NCBI GenBank assembly: GCA_029255685.2
Contig: CM055315.2
Location: 76,785,681-76,849,680 of the forward strand
Source of the DNA: Silene conica
Lineage: Eukaryota; Streptophyta; Magnoliopsida; Caryophyllales; Caryophyllaceae
DNA length: 64,000 nt
Direction: 5' to 3'
Part shown: positions 10,552-23,643 of the stretch, one piece after another
Numbering within the stretch: position 1 is the first letter of the stretch
Layout of the letters: every line of letters begins with the position of its first letter
Position numbers and translations under genes: made by a program
The notes under the pieces: model-generated
Databases searched by the model: none
Seen by the model: only the letters and a program-made list of their open reading frames with translations
Told to the model about the DNA's origin: nothing

Positions 10552-13500
10552 CGCCCCCTCAAGTTGGACGTTCGTGCGATAAGACCAAGCTTGTCTCGTA
10601 ACTCATGAAATTGTTGTCTGTGTAGGGGTTTGGTGAGAATGTCTGCCAGTTGATCTTTACTTGCTATGTGAGATATTCGTATTTGGCCTTGTTGGAGTTG
10701 TTCCTTGACATAGTGAAAGGAGAGAGCCATGTGTTTCATACGGGAGTGGAAGACGGGGTTTTTGGCATAAAGTATGGCGGAGATGTTGTCACAGAAGATT
10801 GCGGGTGGCTCGGTAGTGTGGATGTTGAGTTCCGAGAGTAAATTGCGGAGCCAGATTGTTTCTGTGGTGACTGATGCGACGGCTCTAAATTCAGCTTCTG
10901 TTGTGGAAAGGGCTATTCCCTTTTGCTTTTTACAAGACCAGGCGATTGGGTTGCGTCCTAGGTAGGTGATGTAACCTGTGGTGGAGAGGTAGTTATCTTT
11001 GTCGCCACCGAAGTCAGCGTCGCAGAAGGCATGTAATCGTAGTGGTGTTACTTTGTATAGTTGAATGCCATGGTGTTGAGTTCCTTGAAGATACCTGAGT
11101 AGACGTTTTGGAGCTGTCCAGTGGTTTACTGTAGGGTGATGAAGAAATTGAGCCAGGCGATTGATTGAGAAGGCAATGTCGGGTCTGGTTAGTGATAGAT
11201 ATTGTAGGCTTCCGACGATGGCACGGTAATCGGATTGTTCATGTATTGGGTTGTTATCTTCGCGCACAAGTGGCGGTGATGTGGCAATGGGTGTTGTATT
11301 AGGTTTTGCTTCGGACATTTTGTATTTGTCGAGTAGGTCATGAATATATTTTGATTGACTGAGATGAATTCCTAGAGCATTTGGAGTAACTTCTATGCCT
11401 AGGAAATAGGATAGCGGTCCTAGATCTTTTAAAGAAAATCGAGTTGAAAGATTGTCGATAAAGGTTTGAATGTGTATTTGGTTTGGTCCTGTAATTATAA
11501 TATCGTCCACGTAGATCAGCATGTAAATAATGGTTGTTGGTGTTTGTAAGGTAAATAGTGATGGGTCCGAAATAGATTGTTTGAATCCGATATTGGTTAA
11601 GTATGTTTTTAGTTCCGTATACCATGCTCTTGGTGCTTGTTTAAGTCCGTATATGGCTTTATTTAGTTTGCAGACATAGTCTGAGTTGGTTTGATTGATG
11701 AACCCTGGTGGTTGTGCCATATAGACGTCGTCTGTAAGGGTTCCTTGTAGAAAAGCGTTATTGACATCTAGTTGTCGTAGGGCCCATTGGTTCGATGTTG
11801 CGATGGATAGTATAAGTCTGACTGTCGTTGGTTTGATAACTGGGCTAAATGTTTCTGTATAGTCGATGCCTGGTCTTTGGTGAAAGCCTTTAGCTACTAG
11901 ACGGGCTTTGTGTTGTTTTAGAGAGCCATCTGGGTTAAATTTGTTGCGATATACCCATTTGCAGCCGACTATATTTTGAGCTGCTGTACGTGGGACTAGA
12001 GACCATGTGTTGTTACGAGTTAGTGCATCATACTCGTCTTGCATGGCATGTCGCCAATGAGGAAGTACGAGGGCTTGTTTTACAGTGTTAGGAAGGGAGG
12101 TAGGATGTGTCGATGTGTAGGCTGCTTTGGCGTATTTTGGATTCGGTTTTCTTATGTTGTTGTCAAGGCGTGTTTTTACAGTTTTGGTTGGTTGGGGGTG
12201 CTGTCGAGAACTGCTCGGTTGAGTGGTGGTTTGAGTTGTGGCTTCGATGGAGGGTGGGGCTGGATTGGTTGAAGTCCGGGGAACATGTGGGAAGTGGTCT
12301 TGTGGGAGGGTGGTGGTTGACGTGTCATCGGTGGAGGGGTTAGAGTGGGGTAATTGGTTAGGATGTATGTGGGCAGGGGTTTTGTTTGGGTCGGTGTCAG
12401 GGAGTGGGGGGCTATTCGATGGTCTGGAAGTTGGTGCAGAGGTAGGTCGTCGTGTGTAGACATGATTTATTGGTGGTGGTGGTGGTGGTGGTGGTGGTTG
12501 TGCGGGTGCTAAGGTAGTGGCTGCAGGTGGTAGAATATGAAGTGATAGGGCTGTCCATTCATCAACAGGCGGTGTTGGCAGTGGACTAAATTGTTGGTTT
12601 TTGAAAGGGTAGATATCATTATAGAATATGACATGTCTCGATGTATATATGCGGTTTGTTTTGGGGTCGAGACAGTGATACGCGCTTTGGGTGGTGGAGT
12701 ATCCAACAAACACGCATGAAATGGAGCGGTCTTCGAGTTTGTGTTTGGTATAAGGTCTTAGCCATGGGTAGCATAGACATCCGAAGTTTCGTAGACTTGA
12801 GTAATTAGGTTGTTTTTCGTGTATGATTGAGTAAGGCGTTTTGCCGTTTAAAGAGCGTGTCGGCATTCGATTTATTAGATAAGTGGCGGTGCTAAAAGCA
12901 AAGGGCCAATACTTGGTTGGTAGATGCGCATGTTTTAGTAGGGCTAGGCTTATTTCAACTATGTGACGGTGTCTGCGTTCGGCATACGCATTGTGTTCGG
13001 GTGTGTGAGGAGGTGAGGTGGAGTGCGAAATTCCATTATCAAGTAATGTCGAATTGAGTTTCACGTATTCTCCTCCGTTGTCCGAAAAAAATTGCTTGAT
13101 GGTTTTATTAAAATATTTTTCGACAATTGCTTTAAATTGATTAAAAATTTGAGTTGTGTCGGATTTACGTTTTAGTGGATATAACCAAGTATATTTACTG
13201 AAGTGGTCAACAAAAATAATATAATAAAATTGTCGAATGATGGTATTGGACTTGTCCATAGGTCGGAAAATAATAGTTGGAGCGAGTCGGTTGTTCGAAA
13301 TGACGATAAGGAAAATGGTAACTTTTTGCTCTTTGTGAGGTTGCACGATTCACAGTGCAAGTAATCAGAGGTTTTAAAATCTGAACTTTTATTAATAAAT
13401 TTCATTACATCATAAGACGGATGCCCTAATCTATGATGTAGAGATAACGAGTTGAGCCCTTTTTCGACGGTGTTTGCGCGCATAAGAGGTGGTGGACTCC

Positions 13501-14919
13501 ACTCGTAGATGCCGTCTTTAACCCGGCCTTGGATCAGTATTTTGTCCGTTGCCATCTCCTTAACACAGAAAGAATTGTTAGAAAAAATAACACAGGCTTT
13601 GTTATCCTGACATAACTTAGATATTGAAATAATATTTCGCGAGATTTTCGGAACGTGAAGTACATTTCTTAAATTAATACCAGAAATATGAGTATTACCT
13701 GTGTTTGCAATAGAGAGGCCGGAACCATCACCAATCAATAGTTCGTCTAGGCCATCGTATGGTGAATGAAAGGCCAGACTGTCGAGATCATGGGTGACGT
13801 GGTGGCTTGCACCACTGTCCAGGAGGTAGTTCGAGTTAGGATTGGGGTTGTCGGGTGCGACGGCTGCAGCATGGGCCTGGGGTTGTTGCTGGTGGTAGCG
13901 GTTTTGCGGCGGCGCGGGGAAAGCTATATTAGGAAACAACTTTCGAAAGAGCGGGCAGTTGGCAATTACATGGCCCGTTTTACGGCACCATTGGCACCTT
14001 CCTTTGAACGGGCGAGGGGTTGCTTGGTTGTGGGTGGTGGCAGGGACGTGGTTTTGAGTTGTATAGTTGTTGTTATTGCGGTTTGTGTTGTAGCGGTTAT
14101 ATGAGTTTTGCTTGAAAGAAGCATTGGCAGATGGTACGTAGACATTGGTTGGTTGGTTTTGTTGTAGCATTAATTCTTGGTGTAGTAAACGTTCATGAAG
14201 TGCTTCGAACGTTATCGGTGTGTCTCGAGCACGGACTTGGTCGATCACGGGTTTGTATAGTTCATAATCGAGGCCATTTAGCACTCGAGATATGACATCC
14301 TCATGGTCTAGATTTTTGCCCATAAGGGCGAGTTGGTCTACGCAAGACTTAATCGAGTGGATGTACTCGGTTATGGTTTGGCTTGTGGTTTTCGTAATTG
14401 CATCAAAACGGGTTTTCAATTGTTGGATATGAATCCGAGACGGGTTAGCATAGGTGTGGGATAAAATATCCCATGCCTCTCTTGCCGATTTCGCCCTAAC
14501 AATTAATGTTTGAAAGGCGGCGGTGATTGTTCCGACGAGTGCGCCAAGGATTAACCCATCCTGTTTTAACCAGGATAGGTAGGCTGGGTTTGCGGTTTCG
14601 GTGTTGTTGTCGGCATTGAGTATGGTGGCAGCCGGTGGGGGGTTTGTGCCATCAAAAAAGCCTAGAAGGCTTAGGCCAAAAAGGATGTTGGAGAGTTGAA
14701 ATCTCCAAGTTGTGTAGTTGAAGGGGGTGAGCTTGATGACGTTGGTAAGGTTGGGTGTGGTCAGGGGGGTGTTGGCGTCGTGGGGGTTGTGGATTTGAGC
14801 GTCGTTTTGGTTGTTGTTGTTCATGGTGGCTTGCGGAAGAGTGTAGGGTTTTTTTGTGCGTTTGAAGTAGTTGCGTTTAGGGCGTAATGGGTTGGATCGG
14901 TTGAGACTCGCTGATACCA

Positions 14920-15145
14920 TATAAGACTTTATAATTCTGATGAAATGAATTGTGTATTCACTGGAAGGAATAAGTACATATATAGTTTTGAGTACATGAG
15001 TAAAAGAAGGAATGAAATTAATTCTTTGCCTAATTACATTATTTGTTTACTAAAATACTAAAGATATTATTTGACGTGATATTATGTTGCTTGAGAGATC
15101 TGTTTTGATTCCTTGGATTGAGTTGGGCTTGGATCATTGTTAACA
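14920..15145 (-). repeat. 5' LTR of the Ale-like Copia element
   Basis: 226 bp. It is followed inward on the minus strand by the initiator tRNA-Met primer-binding site TGGTATCAGC. Confidence 0.9.
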
Positions 15146-15198
15146 GTGTCATGGTTCATGTCACACATACCTTTTAGCCGTTGGAACTATCTAATCAA

Positions 15199-15389
15199 TA
15201 GCAAGTCTCGCTTGTGACGAGTATATCCGTGACAAGCTTGTGGCAGGTCATATATCACCGACATGTATAGATAAGACAAAAAGTACAGTTTCTAGGGAGT
15301 CAAAAATGTTGTCTTTCTCCATATGTGAGTTTTATTTGACCCGTCACAAACTTGTGACACATAATGTCCGTCACAAATGAGTATTTGTG
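15199..15389. mobile_element. Small Mutator-type MITE (191 bp)
   Basis: It starts TAGCAAGTCTCGCTTGTGAC and ends CAAATGAGTATTTGTG, so it is the same family as 5379-5561. The flanking 9-mers TCTAATCAA (15190-15198) and TTTAATCAA (15390-15398) match at 8 of 9 positions. There is no coding sequence. Confidence 0.75.
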
Positions 15390-15398
15390 TTTAATCAA

Positions 15399-17323
15399 AA
15401 GCTTTATCTACAACAAATATAGAACTTGTATGTACGGAAGATGTGTGAATTATTTCCCGATTGAGTAAAACAATGCCATATGCCCATACTTGTATTTTCT
15501 CTTTGTCAGGTTTATGTGTCCATGTATCACTGTGATATAGCCCTACCCAAATTTGGCAGGTTGCTGATTGCATTTAAAGTGCACTCTGTAGGTGTCTGAA
15601 TGATAAATACAATAAATCATGTCTAGATTTGCGCTAGATATCATGAATTTCTTAATGATCAGGTTTTTGATTGTTGTGGCTATGGAGGGGGTTAGGATCG
15701 TCTAGAGTTTTACCAGTAATATAGTTCACATGGTAGAGTTTTCTACGTACGTAGTACTTCGTATGCTGTACGAGTCACTTTACATTATTTTCTTTAACTT
15801 CAAATATCACAATTTTGTTACTGTATTATTGTAGCGTTTATGGTAATCTCTACCATCTCAACCAAAAATAATCACTATAGGATCCCAACACTGAGATGTG
15901 ATATTTCTTTACTGGTTGCTGCAGGTTCACTGAATTTGCCAATTGATCCAGCAGTTGTTCATTATTTGCAGTGTGAGCACGCCGCCTATATTATCCACCT
16001 CTCCTTTAGTTGGCAGATACTGCTTTCAGGTATATAAATTCATTGGCCCCCAGCCCCCCACGGATATAAGTATTATTTTTAGCTCTAATTTATTAGTACT
16101 GATAAGTCGCTGTTGCCTACAGCTGGTGCATAAACCAAATTAACAATTTACTACTGTTTTATGCCTTTGTAACATGATTTAGAAGCATTTCCCTTTAATG
16201 GCATGGAAAGGTAGCTCTATTAGAGTTAAAAGGCCATCATCATTGACATGTTACCTACTTTTTAAGGCTCCCACATTATTTGAGCTGAAAAGTCAAGAAA
16301 AATTTCGCTTTTGTCTACGTCCACTATTTCGTTTTATTTTGCTTTAAGCTATCAAATTTTTAAGGCGAAGGACCACTTTTTAAACAATCAATTATTAACA
16401 CGCCCGCCTTGCGTTGAAAAGTCAATCCCTGAAGAGCACACCGAAGAGATAAGCCTTATGTTGAAACTTGAAACTGTTCATGTCATGAATGGAAGTCCCA
16501 GCCTCTGGGGCTGTTAGGTTGATGTAGTTGTTGTTGAGCTACCTCAGTTTTGGCAGGAAAAAGCTATGTCATCACTCATAAGCATTTAGATTATGGGGTG
16601 AAGGCGCGAACTCGTAATTGTGATCTTGGTTATCTTAGTGATATGCTAACTCTATTAGTAGATTGAAGGGAATGAAGATCTATTTTTCTTTTGAAGCATG
16701 AGATTTGATTGTATCATGGAGACTACTTCGTATTTTGAACTGCCTATCCAGATCAGCTATGAACCTATGAACACGTTTTTGCTTTGACTGTTTGACATAA
16801 ATTAATAAATCTCTACGGTCTCTTATAACTTCTTTTTTCTTCTTCTAATTTGTTTATTTACGCATTAATCAACACGTCTCTTAGTCGACGACTCGATGTT
16901 ACGTTTGAATTTGCAATGCTGCATAGTTCATACCAACAGCCTAGGAGGAATAAGATACTGTGTAATATTCAATGCAACATAGGATGCCTGACCATTATTT
17001 TTATAGCACCACAGGACAAAAGTCCAGCAACCATTGAAAATCTATCCTCTCAATCTCAAAATAGTAGTATATCATATCGACTTGCTTATGCTCCTCACCT
17101 AAATTCTACACACAATGATATACATACACGTTGATTGCTGACTCTTTATACATTTTGGTTTTGTACTAGCATCAACGAATCTAGAACATGCCCTGGAAGA
17201 CTACAGACTATTGTAGTTTATCTAACTCCACATCATGTCTTCTTTTCAGCGAGGTTAAGACGATCAATCCGCCATGGTTTCAGTCTTTAATCTTTTGAAC
17301 TTTCGGGGCTACCTGGTTTTCAA
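15399..17323. other. Intergenic DNA with one unexplained exon-like stretch
   Basis: No complete gene is seen. At about 15925-16027 a 'CTGCAG' acceptor is followed by an open frame reading 'LNLPIDPAVVHYLQ...HAAYIIHLSFSW' up to a GT. It could be a single exon or pseudo-exon of an unrecognised gene. The right part is the downstream region of the bHLH gene. Confidence 0.35.
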
Positions 17324-19413
17324 CTATCTTGGACAGGTACACTTTTCCCGAATACAATGTAGGTGCTGGAATGAAATCATGAACATAAAATAAGACGTGA
17401 TGAAATTAAATCAATATTACTTTCAAAGGTATTAATAAATAAATCTTTTTGAAAGGCATTTAAAGTAATGAATCTGAACAGAGGATCTTGTGAAGTTATC
17501 GCTTTGGAAAGATGACAATGTGGATATAAAGGTTCACATACATAGAGGGGACCATTACACATGTTATGCTATTTGTAGCGTTGGTATTTGGCCACAATAA
17601 AGTTTGCCACTGTAACTTGTCTCTTGCACATAGTTTTTCCTAAATGAAGCAATCTTTAATAACATACCAATAATTGCTTGAAATATTGAAGACATACCTT
17701 AACCTTCATCTGTAGATCTTTGATGTAATCAACTGCCAAATCTAGCATGTCTGAAGTATTTGTTTGCTGCAGTAAAATAAAAGGGTGTAAATTTTTAGTA
17801 TCAAATGTTAAGGACGCACTACCTTTCTCTGAATATGAGGTAGTTAAATTATCTTTGGAAATATAGAACTGACCTTGTCCATGTTGGGAACTAGATCTTG
17901 AAGTTTCCTCATCCTTTCACTGATCTTGGTTCTTCTTACCTAAATGAGTAGTAATATGACCATTTTAAGCAAGACCTATAATAAAAAAAATTCTACAAGG
18001 CTGACTCCTTGAGTAGGAATAGGGAAACGTATCTTGTACTTGTATTGATTTTCGGAACAAAGTCCACTCTTACCCTCTCTGCAATGCTTCGAGGGTGAGT
18101 AGCACATCCTCTCTTAGCCCTACTCCTAAGTAGTACACCATCTTGGAGATGCAGTAGGTTGTCCATAGACGAGAGTTCGGACGATGTGTTGGGTAGACTC
18201 AGGTGATGAGCCAATGGCCGAGGGCGGCTTCTTTTCTCTCCGATCTAATCAATCATTACATGTTTATCAAACAATTATAATCTTCATCATTTAAGATGTG
18301 CAGTATATACTACAAAGAAATATGGAGTAATTATAAACCTGATTCTCTGATGAATTTTGCTCAGAAAATATTCTTCCATCTTCTCCTCCTCCATCTAAGC
18401 TAGAGAAAGTTTCCGATAGAATCGAATCTTCCCACGAACTCATGGGGATCCCTGTGGTGAAATTGCTATCTTTATTCTGACTAATGTTGAATTTTGTTTC
18501 TTCAAGGCTATTCATTCTCATGAGTGTCCCCTGAACATCCGAGTTCTGCCTGATAATCCCTGAAGTTGAAGTTGGTTGTCCCGATGAGTAGTTCATCTGA
18601 TCATTGCCACCATAGTTACCCATTCCTCTCGTAACATCATACCCTGTCATATGATACCACTTTTGAATTTTCAAAACGAAATACCAAACAAAGAAAATTG
18701 ACGCTTAAAATACATCCGAAAATTCTTAGATCTACAACAAAAATGGCAAAATAATTTCATTTTGTTAAAAAAACTGATGAATTTTTTTTACCATCAATAA
18801 TGAAGTCAGCGAAAAACCCAGCCGGGGAGCTGCTATGCCTAGCCAGATTGAAACCATTACTTCCACCAATACCAGTCTTCATCTGGGGAGTAGAAGTCAT
18901 CCCTACTTTAGCCTCAGCTGAACCTAAGTTGTGATGATTCGCTAAAGGCGGTTTGGCTGCACTCTGATACATCATCTGAGGGGCAGTAGTAAAATTATTC
19001 TGTTGCGTTGGCGACAGTATACCATCCTCCTGCTTCACCCTAGCCATTGACTCCGGTTGTATCTGGGAATTTTCGGGTATGTCACTTAACTTATTTGCCG
19101 AAGAGCTGTTTCCATCACCCATGCTAGACATGAACCTTGCAAATATATTTTCCGTTTCTGGGCTTAGAGGTCTAGAATTTGAGAAATTCGAGAAATCGCT
19201 TTTATACCCCCCATCACCAGCACCACCTGCACCACCAGCACCACCCGCAGAAGTAGTGACAGCATCCGCAGCATCAAGAAAACTTGCAAAGTATGAAGTT
19301 GGAGCAGAACGGAACCTTGTCAAACTATGCAGTTGCTGCTTCTGATTATGAAACTCCTTCTGTAGACCTTGGAAATGATGTTGGTATTGCTTCTGCTGAA
19401 AATCTGAATCCAT
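17324..19413 (-). CDS. bHLH transcription factor, FLOWERING BHLH / bHLH122-bHLH130 type
   Basis: A complete minus-strand gene of six exons: 19413-18792, 18643-18339, 18244-18074, 17939-17874, 17766-17698 and 17365-17324. All introns are GT..AG and phases agree, giving 1275 nt and 424 residues. The N terminus is rich in Gln and carries the family motif LTRFRSAPTSYFASFLD near residue 30, a Gly/Ala repeat after it, and RHSSSPAGFFADF near residue 195. The basic helix-loop-helix lies at about 350-410: GCATHPRSIAERVRR, then TKISERMRKLQDLVPNMDK, then TSDMLDLAVDYIKDLQ. The tail ends EKCTCPR. The Glu and Arg that read E-boxes are present; the G-box histidine position is Arg, as is normal for this group. 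Relatives bind E-boxes of CONSTANS (FBH1-4) or act in stress and stomatal signalling, working as nuclear dimers. Function here is by homology. The gene looks intact; which paralogue it is (bHLH122, 128 or 130) is uncertain. Confidence 0.93.
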
Positions 19414-19682
19414 CTCTATACTTCTCTCCTTTTCTTCTATAGCTCAACCTTTATTTTCCCTTTTCCTTTTCTTTTCTCTTTTCTTTTTTTGGTCTGAAAA
19501 TCTGTACCTTGATCAGTGTCTGCCTAAAATGAAACAAAGAAAACAGAGGATAAAACAAGCCAATTTTATGTGACTATAGTCATATCCATTTTCTGACTAT
19601 AGATTTGTGGTTGAAATAAAAATCCACAACTTGCACAACAGAGTTTTACATGTGAGACACCCTATAAGAATAACAACCAGAT

Positions 19683-19712
19683 AATAAATAATAAATAATA
19701 AATAATAAAATA
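19683..19712. repeat. (AATA)n microsatellite in the bHLH 5' region
   Basis: Repeated AATAATAAATAATAAATA upstream of the bHLH start codon, within the probable 5' untranslated or proximal promoter region. Confidence 0.7.
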
Positions 19713-19960
19713 TTATCCACCTCTTTGAGCTCCTCTCTCTATCTAACAGCAGCAAAATCCTTTTTCCTCAGATTCTCCAACTCTCTTTTCTTTCTTTTTA
19801 TGTTTAGAGGGAGAATGGGAGGACTAGATGCCGGAAAATGATTTATTAGAGGGTGAATAATAGGTTATTTCTTTATACTAAAAATGAATAAATGTCGAGG
19901 AAGAAATCATTTTATGTTTTATTTCTTTTGTAAATATTTTGGCACTAGCTTAGCCAATCA

Positions 19961-19966
19961 TTTATA
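19961..19966 (-). promoter_or_regulatory. Candidate TATA box of the bHLH gene
   Basis: On the minus strand the sequence reads GGATATAAATGATTGGC about 550 bp before the start codon. A TATA-like word sits next to a CCAAT-type word on the opposite strand. A long, possibly spliced leader would be needed, so this is tentative. Confidence 0.25.
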
Positions 19967-19969
19967 TCC

Positions 19970-22501
19970 ATAGTATTTTTTTGGAATTTTTTTCCATTTT
20001 AGTCCACTTACAAAGATAGCCCTTATAAGTTGGATAATTGCTTGTTTCCCACAATCCCTTGTAAACTTGTAGTATGAGGAATGTTGACTTCTTGGTGGCA
20101 TCATTATGATGCAAGCATACCAAAAATTAGGTCTATTAAGAGAAAAAATTAGGTCTTATTAAGACTTAAGAGTACTACGAAGTAATTGTTAAAACCAACA
20201 ATAGCCCTAAATGTTAAATCACGTAACGGTTCTGGCTGCACCCAAAAGGAGGAGAGAGAGTCCACTTCATAAGTTTAAATAAGCTTCACTTTTAGACCAA
20301 TTGGCTATAAAAAGAGTAGACTCTTGCGGTCTTGCCTTATAAAGTGATAATTTTTCTCCTTTTCTATAATGTAGGACAACCTTACACGTGGGATTGGGTT
20401 TCTTCACACTAATGAACATTAATTTTTTTTTCTTTTGTAAACTTAACTTTGTCCATTCACTTAAATTTCTTCTAGATAGAGATCTTAAGAGGAGTATTTT
20501 ATATTAAAACCTTTCTTTGAAATTGCAGCGATGTACAAAACTTCGTGTTTGACCATTTTGCCTATGACATTGAATCTCATGCTGAAATTAGATCTTAGAA
20601 TTGATTGTTGGGGTTTTAGTTCGGTCCGGAGTGTTTTAACGTTAATTAAAACCATGTTTAACCGCGTGAAAAAAGACATAGAAAGAGGATTAAAGGAAAA
20701 GAAATGTTCAAAAAATAGAATTCATCAAAACCTTGTAGTGAATTAGGTCCTATCCCCACCCATTTCACCATTTCTCCACCTTTTTAGGTGTTACCTATTT
20801 ATTGGTCTCATATAATTAGTGGTTAAGTAACATAGTTTTTTAAGTGGGTGAAAGATGGGTCGTTACTCGTGATAAAGGTAGAAAATTTAAGGTGAGTTTA
20901 GTAAAATAGGCTATGAAAAGAAAATGATTTTATATTATCGGGACCTAGGTTAAGAAAACCATAGATAAACATGGTTTAATAGTGTCTTAGAACATAGTCG
21001 TAATAATTTTGAAAATGTTGTTCTTATTTGTGATTCACTGTCAAAGAAGGTAGCTAATATTATGATTTTGCCATAAATGTTTGCCAACTTCACTTCTATA
21101 TGTAGTCATATAAACATTGAGACCCTTGATAACTCGGTCCGAATTTAGTGTCCTGAGTCATAAATTCAATGCCATAGTCCATAAGTGTACATGTTGTCTA
21201 ATACGGAATATCACTCAAAACAGTCGGTGATTATGTGAATTATACTTCTAAATCAGCCAACTTATAGCCCATACCAACTAGGTGGAGCATCCCCAGAGTT
21301 ACATGATAGTTTCTTGAGTTATAATCTTATTTCCTAACACCTTTTCTTAGTTTGAGATGGAATTTTAATGGATGTCATCATGAGGGCACTTGTTGCTCCA
21401 TAGAACGTGTATTTTTATGCACTTCTTCCTGCTTCACCTTTTTGACATTGGTGGGACTTCGTATGGATTGCTGATCTCGTTGGAAGTAATGCGATCTTGG
21501 CTTTAAGAGTATAGAATTGTCGTCTAGCTGTGACGGAGCGAGTATTTTGTTTAGTAATCAACTTTGCTTAGGAGTTAGGATTAGTTCATTGGTCAATAGT
21601 AAATAATAAGCAAGTTATTGAATGTTAAGCTATGGGAATTAAGGTCTATGTTACTTGACACGGCCAGAAGGGTCGGACACGGGTATGTATTAAAGAGTCG
21701 GACACGGTTATTTTATGAAAAAAGTTCGAAGATTTTGGTAAATGAAGTGTTCAACGGTCATACCAATATCCAAGGATCATATGAAGTGTTGGAGTGATAT
21801 AGATTAAGACCATCCTTAGACATGAATTGACTTTTATATCCTCCTCTAACAAACTATAACATCATGATGTATGGGTGGTAGACATTTATTGGGTTTAATT
21901 GCTTTTGGGATAATTTATTTTTCGTTCGTTGTTTGATGATAGGTGTCTGACTTGTGAAATTGGGAACTTAGGATTGTAAGGATGTTGGTGACTCATCATC
22001 AATAATGACATTTTGATACTTTATTCTTAATATTAGCTTTAGTGATAAGTATTCGCATAAGGTCCGATCGTCGCTTCACATAACTTTTAAGCTTATGCCC
22101 TCTAAGTTTCAACAAATTTCCAGAAAAAGTCTCATCGATCTTGTTGGTATTTTCCCACTTTGCTGGAATGAAATCTCGCTTTTTGGCCTATTATTTGAAC
22201 AAATTGTGATACATGAGCTAACGTACGTATGCTTTGAGTTCTGTACCCTAGTTACTTGAGTAGTTGTTATAGAGTATAAGTTACTCCTTATGTTTCTTAG
22301 GTATTTCCCCATGCCATCATGTGTTTAAAATAATGATCACAAATCTTAAAAACTGGGTCAATTTCAAAATAACAGTGGGAGTATGCTAATTCGGTTACGT
22401 GACAGGACATTTATGAAGGGTTTGATTATTATTTTTTGGGAAGTTATATGCTTTTTAGTACTTATATAAAGAATTAGTATGTTATGTTGTGTTTAAATCT
22501 T
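19970..22501. other. Intergenic DNA without supported genes
   Basis: AT-rich DNA with no coding signal. At about 21640-21810 there is a degenerate repeat with words like 'GGTCGGACACGGGTATG' and 'AATGAAGTGTTCAACGG'. A related 'GTGTCCGAGTGTCC' piece occurs at about 52010-52200, so both belong to one dispersed family of unknown class. Confidence 0.45.
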
Positions 22502-22686
22502 CAAAGAGTCTTACTTGTGACGAATAATACTTAAGACGGATATATTCCTCTCACAATAAAGCAAGTGAAAATGCAAGTGGGAGAAAATTGGTCATTTTAT
22601 TGATACTGCCACTTGCATAATATGAGAGGGGCACTATCCGTCTTCAGCTTATGACGGATAGTCACCGTCTTCAATGATAATTTGTG
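22502..22686. mobile_element. Small Mutator-type MITE (~185 bp)
   Basis: It starts CAAAGAGTCTTACTTGTGAC and ends ATGATAATTTGTG with internal GACGGATA motifs, aligning end to end with the other small elements of this family. The left flank is TTAAATCTT. Only TTA of the right flank is recognisable because a LINE poly(T) begins there, so the duplication cannot be confirmed. Confidence 0.65.
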
Positions 22687-23643
22687 TTATTTTTTTTTTT
22701 TTTTTTTTGGATAAGAAAGCGTTGTTCACAACATGGCCTCTTTGGCCAAATTATGAGCTACTATTAAGAGATCTAGGGATAAAAGATAAACTAAGACAAT
22801 GGAAAAAAGGAAAAATGTTTTTGCAGTCCTCCAGAATCCCCTGAATGTGTCGATTAACCTTGATAAGACCTACAAAAGATAAGATAAGTTCCAGACAGTC
22901 CGATGAAATCCTGAAATGAAAGATTTGGTTATCTCTTGCCCATTCCAGCACCCCCTTAATACCAAGGGCCTCCGCTTGAAGGGCCGACTCTGCTTTGCAC
23001 TTCCTTCTGAGTTTAATACCGTTGTTTCCTCCAGCATCATATACCACACAACCTACGGCCGCTTCCAGGTTAGTTTTCCATCTCGCATCCACCTTTGCAT
23101 GGTGTCCCACACATGTTGCTTCAGGATTGATAACGTGATAAGGAAAACCATTTCTAATTCGCAGAGTAGTGTCCATAGAAGGATCTTCCCCCCCTGTAAT
23201 TCTGGTCCTTGGTTTTTGTATCCTCATCCGACTTTCTCTCGCCGGCAATTTTCAGTTCATCCACCTCCCTGCCAATTTGTTTGAAAATAACCTTTACCGG
23301 AGTTTCTTCCATCCTGAAGATGTGCGAATTTATGGCCTTCCATAAGTGCCATAAGGTTGCCACGAAGATTTTGATACCCTCCTCATTTTTCTGGACCTTC
23401 TTGAGGTACTCAATCCATCCTATTATCCACATAGCACATCTTACATGAGAGCTAAAACCAACACGAATTCCCAAAGGAGATCCGGCCCATATCCTAGAGG
23501 CCAATTCACAATCACAGAAGAGGTGATCCATCGTTTCTATGTGATCTTGAAAACCTTCATAGAACGAGCATTTAGAATGCCTTCCCATCCCCCGCCTAGC
23601 AAACTCCTCTCCTATTGGGAGTGTATTAGTTATGATCTTCAAT
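22687..23643 (-). mobile_element. 5'-truncated L1-type LINE
   Basis: The poly(A) tail of a minus-strand LINE is the T run at about 22690-22709. Upstream the decayed coding strand holds a reverse-transcriptase zinc-binding domain (about 23154-23642, 'TMDHLFCDCELASRIW') and an RNase H-like domain (about 22751-23150, 'AESALQAEALGIKGVLEWA' with 'ISSDCLEL'). The two parts lie in different frames, so at least one frameshift is present. Endonuclease and reverse transcriptase are missing. It abuts the Mutator-type MITE on the left and a different repeat on the right. Confidence 0.82.

Larger units (their letters stand above)
10324..15145 (-). mobile_element. Copia LTR retrotransposon, Ale-like
   Basis: A 4.8-kb minus-strand element bounded by short LTRs and a perfect 5-bp duplication GTGTC (10319-10323, 15146-15150). 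From right to left it has a 5' LTR, a primer-binding site complementary to initiator tRNA-Met (TGGTATCAGC, next to 14920), gag with a CCHC knuckle, protease, integrase, reverse transcriptase, RNase H, a purine tract (AACTTGAGGGGGCG, next to 10551) and the 3' LTR. The integrase wording (HTPEHN..AERRHRHIVE) points to the Ale lineage. The coding region (about 10506-14920) is nearly complete but looks broken in about one place. The LTRs differ at only a few positions, suggesting insertion about 0.5-1 million years ago (rough). Confidence 0.92.

Noticed and set aside
10650-14887. Plus-strand open frames rich in Val/Gly
   Set aside because: They are antisense shadows of the minus-strand Copia coding region.
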